From the NCBI GenBank assembly GCA_903861055.1, contig CAIOSU010000309.1, positions 1 through 6,039 of the forward strand: a stretch of 6,039 bases of DNA, written 5' to 3'. The stretch's first letter is position 1; each line of letters starts with the position of its first letter. Source of the stretch: an uncultured bacterium (lineage in GTDB: Bacteria > Bacteroidota > Bacteroidia > Chitinophagales > CAIOSU01). The notes under the pieces were generated by a model, which saw nothing but the letters and a program-made list of their open reading frames with translations, had not been told where the DNA came from and did not search any database. The position numbers and the translations under genes are program-made. Positions 4,722-6,039 of the stretch are shown in pieces.

Positions 4722-5384
4722 TCAATAAAACACTGCCACATCCTCCAAACCCTTACGCTTAATGTCGGGCACTTGGGCGTTGGGGGCGGGGTAGCCAACG
4801 GGAATTAATAGAAAGGGCTTTTCGTTGGCGGGGCGTTGCAATATGTCGCACAAAAAATTCATGGGGCTGGGCGTGTGCGTAAGCGCCACCAAACCCGCTT
4901 GATGTATAGCGGTAAGCAAAAAGCCACAAGCTATGCCCACCGATTCTTGCACATAGTAGTTGTTGCGTTTGCCTTGCTCGGTAAGGTCGTAGCTTTTACG
5001 GAAGACGATAATGAGCCACGGTGCCATCTCTAAAAAAGGTTTGTTGGCATCGGTGCCAAATTGCGCCAAATCCTGCAGCCACTCGGTGCTCATGCGGCCG
5101 GCATAGTTGCGGCGCTCCTCTTCTTCGGCGGCTTCACGTATTTTGCGTTTCATCGCCGCATCGCCCACTGCACAAAACGTCCACGGTTGCTTGTGTGCCC
5201 CCGATGGTGCCGATGAAGCGGCTAAAATCAACTGCTCTATTACCTCTTTTGCCACAGGTGTATCAGCAAACTCGCGCACGGTGCGCCGGGTATCCAATTG
5301 CTGATAGTATTGTTGCGCCCGCCCTAGCATTTCAGCAGGGGCATAGGTTGGGCACGTATAAGGTATGTGGTTGGGTAATGACAT
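4722..5384 (-). CDS. Nitroreductase-family flavoprotein, iodotyrosine deiodinase-like
   Basis: 220 aa from the ATG at 5384 (a TTG at 5396 would add four residues and is less likely). FMN-dependent, cytosolic (no signal peptide). Seen: FMN-binding RRTVREF at 33-39, SSAPSGAHKQPW at 57-68, LTHTPSPM at 168-175, PVGYPA at 195-200 and the C-terminal VPDIKRKGLEDV block at 205-216. These match the iodotyrosine deiodinase (IYD) branch closely. In human IYD Glu157, Tyr161 and Lys182 close over the amino-acid zwitterion; Glu90, Tyr94 and Lys115 here have the same identities and the same spacings of 4 and 21 residues. A bacterial IYD from the Bacteroidota Haliscomenobacter hydrossis is known to reductively dehalogenate iodotyrosine in vitro. 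Inferred: this protein probably binds halotyrosine or a similar amino acid; its natural substrate is unknown. A generic nitroreductase role is the alternative. No clear promoter was found in the 106 bp upstream. Confidence 0.88.
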   Translation of the reverse strand: MSLPNHIPYTCPTYAPAEMLGRAQQYYQQLDTRRTVREFADTPVAKEVIEQLILAASSAPSGAHKQPWTFCAVGDAAMKRKIREAAEEEERRNYAGRMSTEWLQDLAQFGTDANKPFLEMAPWLIIVFRKSYDLTEQGKRNNYYVQESVGIACGFLLTAIHQAGLVALTHTPSPMNFLCDILQRPANEKPFLLIPVGYPAPNAQVPDIKRKGLEDVAVFY

Positions 5385-5490
5385 AGCAACTGGCAATATT
5401 GGTATGCGATGAAATTAGGGAAAAACGGCAAATACGTTTCTAGCCGATGTAATAAATCACCTTCACTAATCGCTTTCAAGAAAGTCTAGC

Positions 5491-6039
5491 TCATTTCCCC
5501 TTACCCTGCACCAAAATCAGCACGGTGTAAATCAGTATTTTAAAATCGAGGGCGAGCGACATGTTTTCTACGTATAGTATATCGTATTTCATGCGCTCTA
5601 CCATTTGGTCAACGTTTTCGGCGTAGCCAAATTTTACCATGCCCCAAGAGGTTATACCAGGTTTGGCTTTTTGCAGATGCTTGTAGGCTGGGGCAATAGG
5701 TAATATCTGGTCGATGAAAAACTGGCGCTCGGGGCGCGGGCCAACTAGCGACATATCGCCTTTCAATACGTTCCAAAACTGTGGTAATTCATCCAACCTA
5801 TACTTACGCATTACTTTACCCCAACGGGTTATGCGTGGGTCGTCGTCCGACGAAAGCGCGGGCCCCTGCTGCTCAGCATCAATAAACATGGAGCGGAACT
5901 TGTAAATGAAGAATGGGTGCCCGTGCAGCCCTACACGCTCTTGCTTATAAAATACCGGCCCATGCGAACTGCGTTTTACCATAACTGCCACCAACGCCAG
6001 CAAAGGCCATATAGCCAACAGCACCAAACCCGATACTAG
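5491..6039 (-). CDS. Bacterial sugar transferase (polyprenyl-phosphate glycosyl-1-phosphate transferase), N-terminus cut by window edge
   Basis: 182 codons plus the TGA at 5491-5493 are visible; the frame stays open to 6039, so the N-terminus lies outside. The family (PF02397) transfers a sugar-1-phosphate from a nucleotide sugar to undecaprenyl phosphate at the inner membrane, the first step of capsule, exopolysaccharide or O-antigen synthesis. Seen: a hydrophobic membrane segment containing a Pro (LLAIWPLLALVAVMV), the entry motif GPVFYKQERVG, FIYKFRSM, the catalytic Asp-Glu pair in YRLDELPQ (Asp codon 5791-5793), NVLKGDMSLVGPRPE, and KPGITSWG, ending with a hydrophobic stretch near LVQGKGK. 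All catalytic-core motifs are present. Whether it is a short PglC-type or a long WbaP-type enzyme with extra N-terminal helices cannot be seen, nor can the sugar. It lies upstream of the deiodinase-like gene on the same strand, 106 bp away. Confidence 0.93.
   Translation of the reverse strand, partial: LVSGLVLLAIWPLLALVAVMVKRSSHGPVFYKQERVGLHGHPFFIYKFRSMFIDAEQQGPALSSDDDPRITRWGKVMRKYRLDELPQFWNVLKGDMSLVGPRPERQFFIDQILPIAPAYKHLQKAKPGITSWGMVKFGYAENVDQMVERMKYDILYVENMSLALDFKILIYTVLILVQGKGK

Noticed and set aside
5473..5484. CTTTCAAGAAAG palindrome after the sugar transferase as a terminator
   Set aside because: The stem is only five A/T-rich pairs around a 2-nt centre, with no following T-run, so it is not a credible intrinsic terminator.

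Overview
The window looks like chromosomal DNA from a member of the Bacteroidota, probably a Chitinophagales/Sphingobacteriales/Saprospiria-type organism. The evidence is a Bacteroidota-style -7 promoter element (TATCTTTG) ahead of the NlpC/P60 gene, weak or absent Shine-Dalgarno sequences, protein families that are common in that phylum, and mixed base composition. No RNA genes, CRISPR arrays or insertion sequences were found.

Layout. (1) Positions 1-571, minus strand: the N-terminal part of a spondin_N-domain lipoprotein that runs off the left edge. (2) Positions 579-2057, minus strand: a compact three-gene toxin-antitoxin operon of the HipBST type. It encodes an Xre-family repressor (HipB), a free-standing HipA N-terminal subdomain (HipS) and a HipA-fold Ser/Thr kinase (HipT), with 4-nt and 8-nt gene overlaps. 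(3) Positions 2061-2198: four 18-bp palindromic operators (consensus TATACCC-N4-GGGTATA) placed at exactly 40-bp intervals upstream of hipB. (4) Positions 2282-3223, plus strand: a secreted NlpC/P60 peptidase with a helical-repeat N-terminus, preceded almost directly by its promoter. (5) Positions 3224-3613, minus strand: a RidA-superfamily protein lacking the catalytic arginine. (6) Positions 3719-4717, plus strand: a FabH-type ketoacyl-ACP synthase III with an intact Cys-His-Asn triad. (7) Positions 4722-5384, minus strand: a flavin reductase of the iodotyrosine deiodinase branch of the nitroreductase family. (8) Positions 5491-6039, minus strand: the C-terminal part of a polyprenyl-phosphate sugar-1-phosphate transferase that runs off the right edge.

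How the genes work together. Only the hip genes form a clear functional unit. HipT is expected to be a protein kinase that stops growth, HipS the protein that neutralises it, and HipB the repressor (with its partners) that binds the four-site array. The spondin lipoprotein gene starts 7 nt after hipT and may be read from the same transcript. The remaining genes are single transcription units. Two convergent pairs (NlpC/RidA and FabH/deiodinase-like) meet with 0 and 4 bp between stop codons, so no conventional intergenic terminator fits. The point most worth attention is the HipBST-like locus: a regularly spaced operator array, an altered autophosphorylation loop in the kinase (A-L-T in place of the S-x-S type), and a CxxC/HxxC knuckle at the kinase N-terminus.
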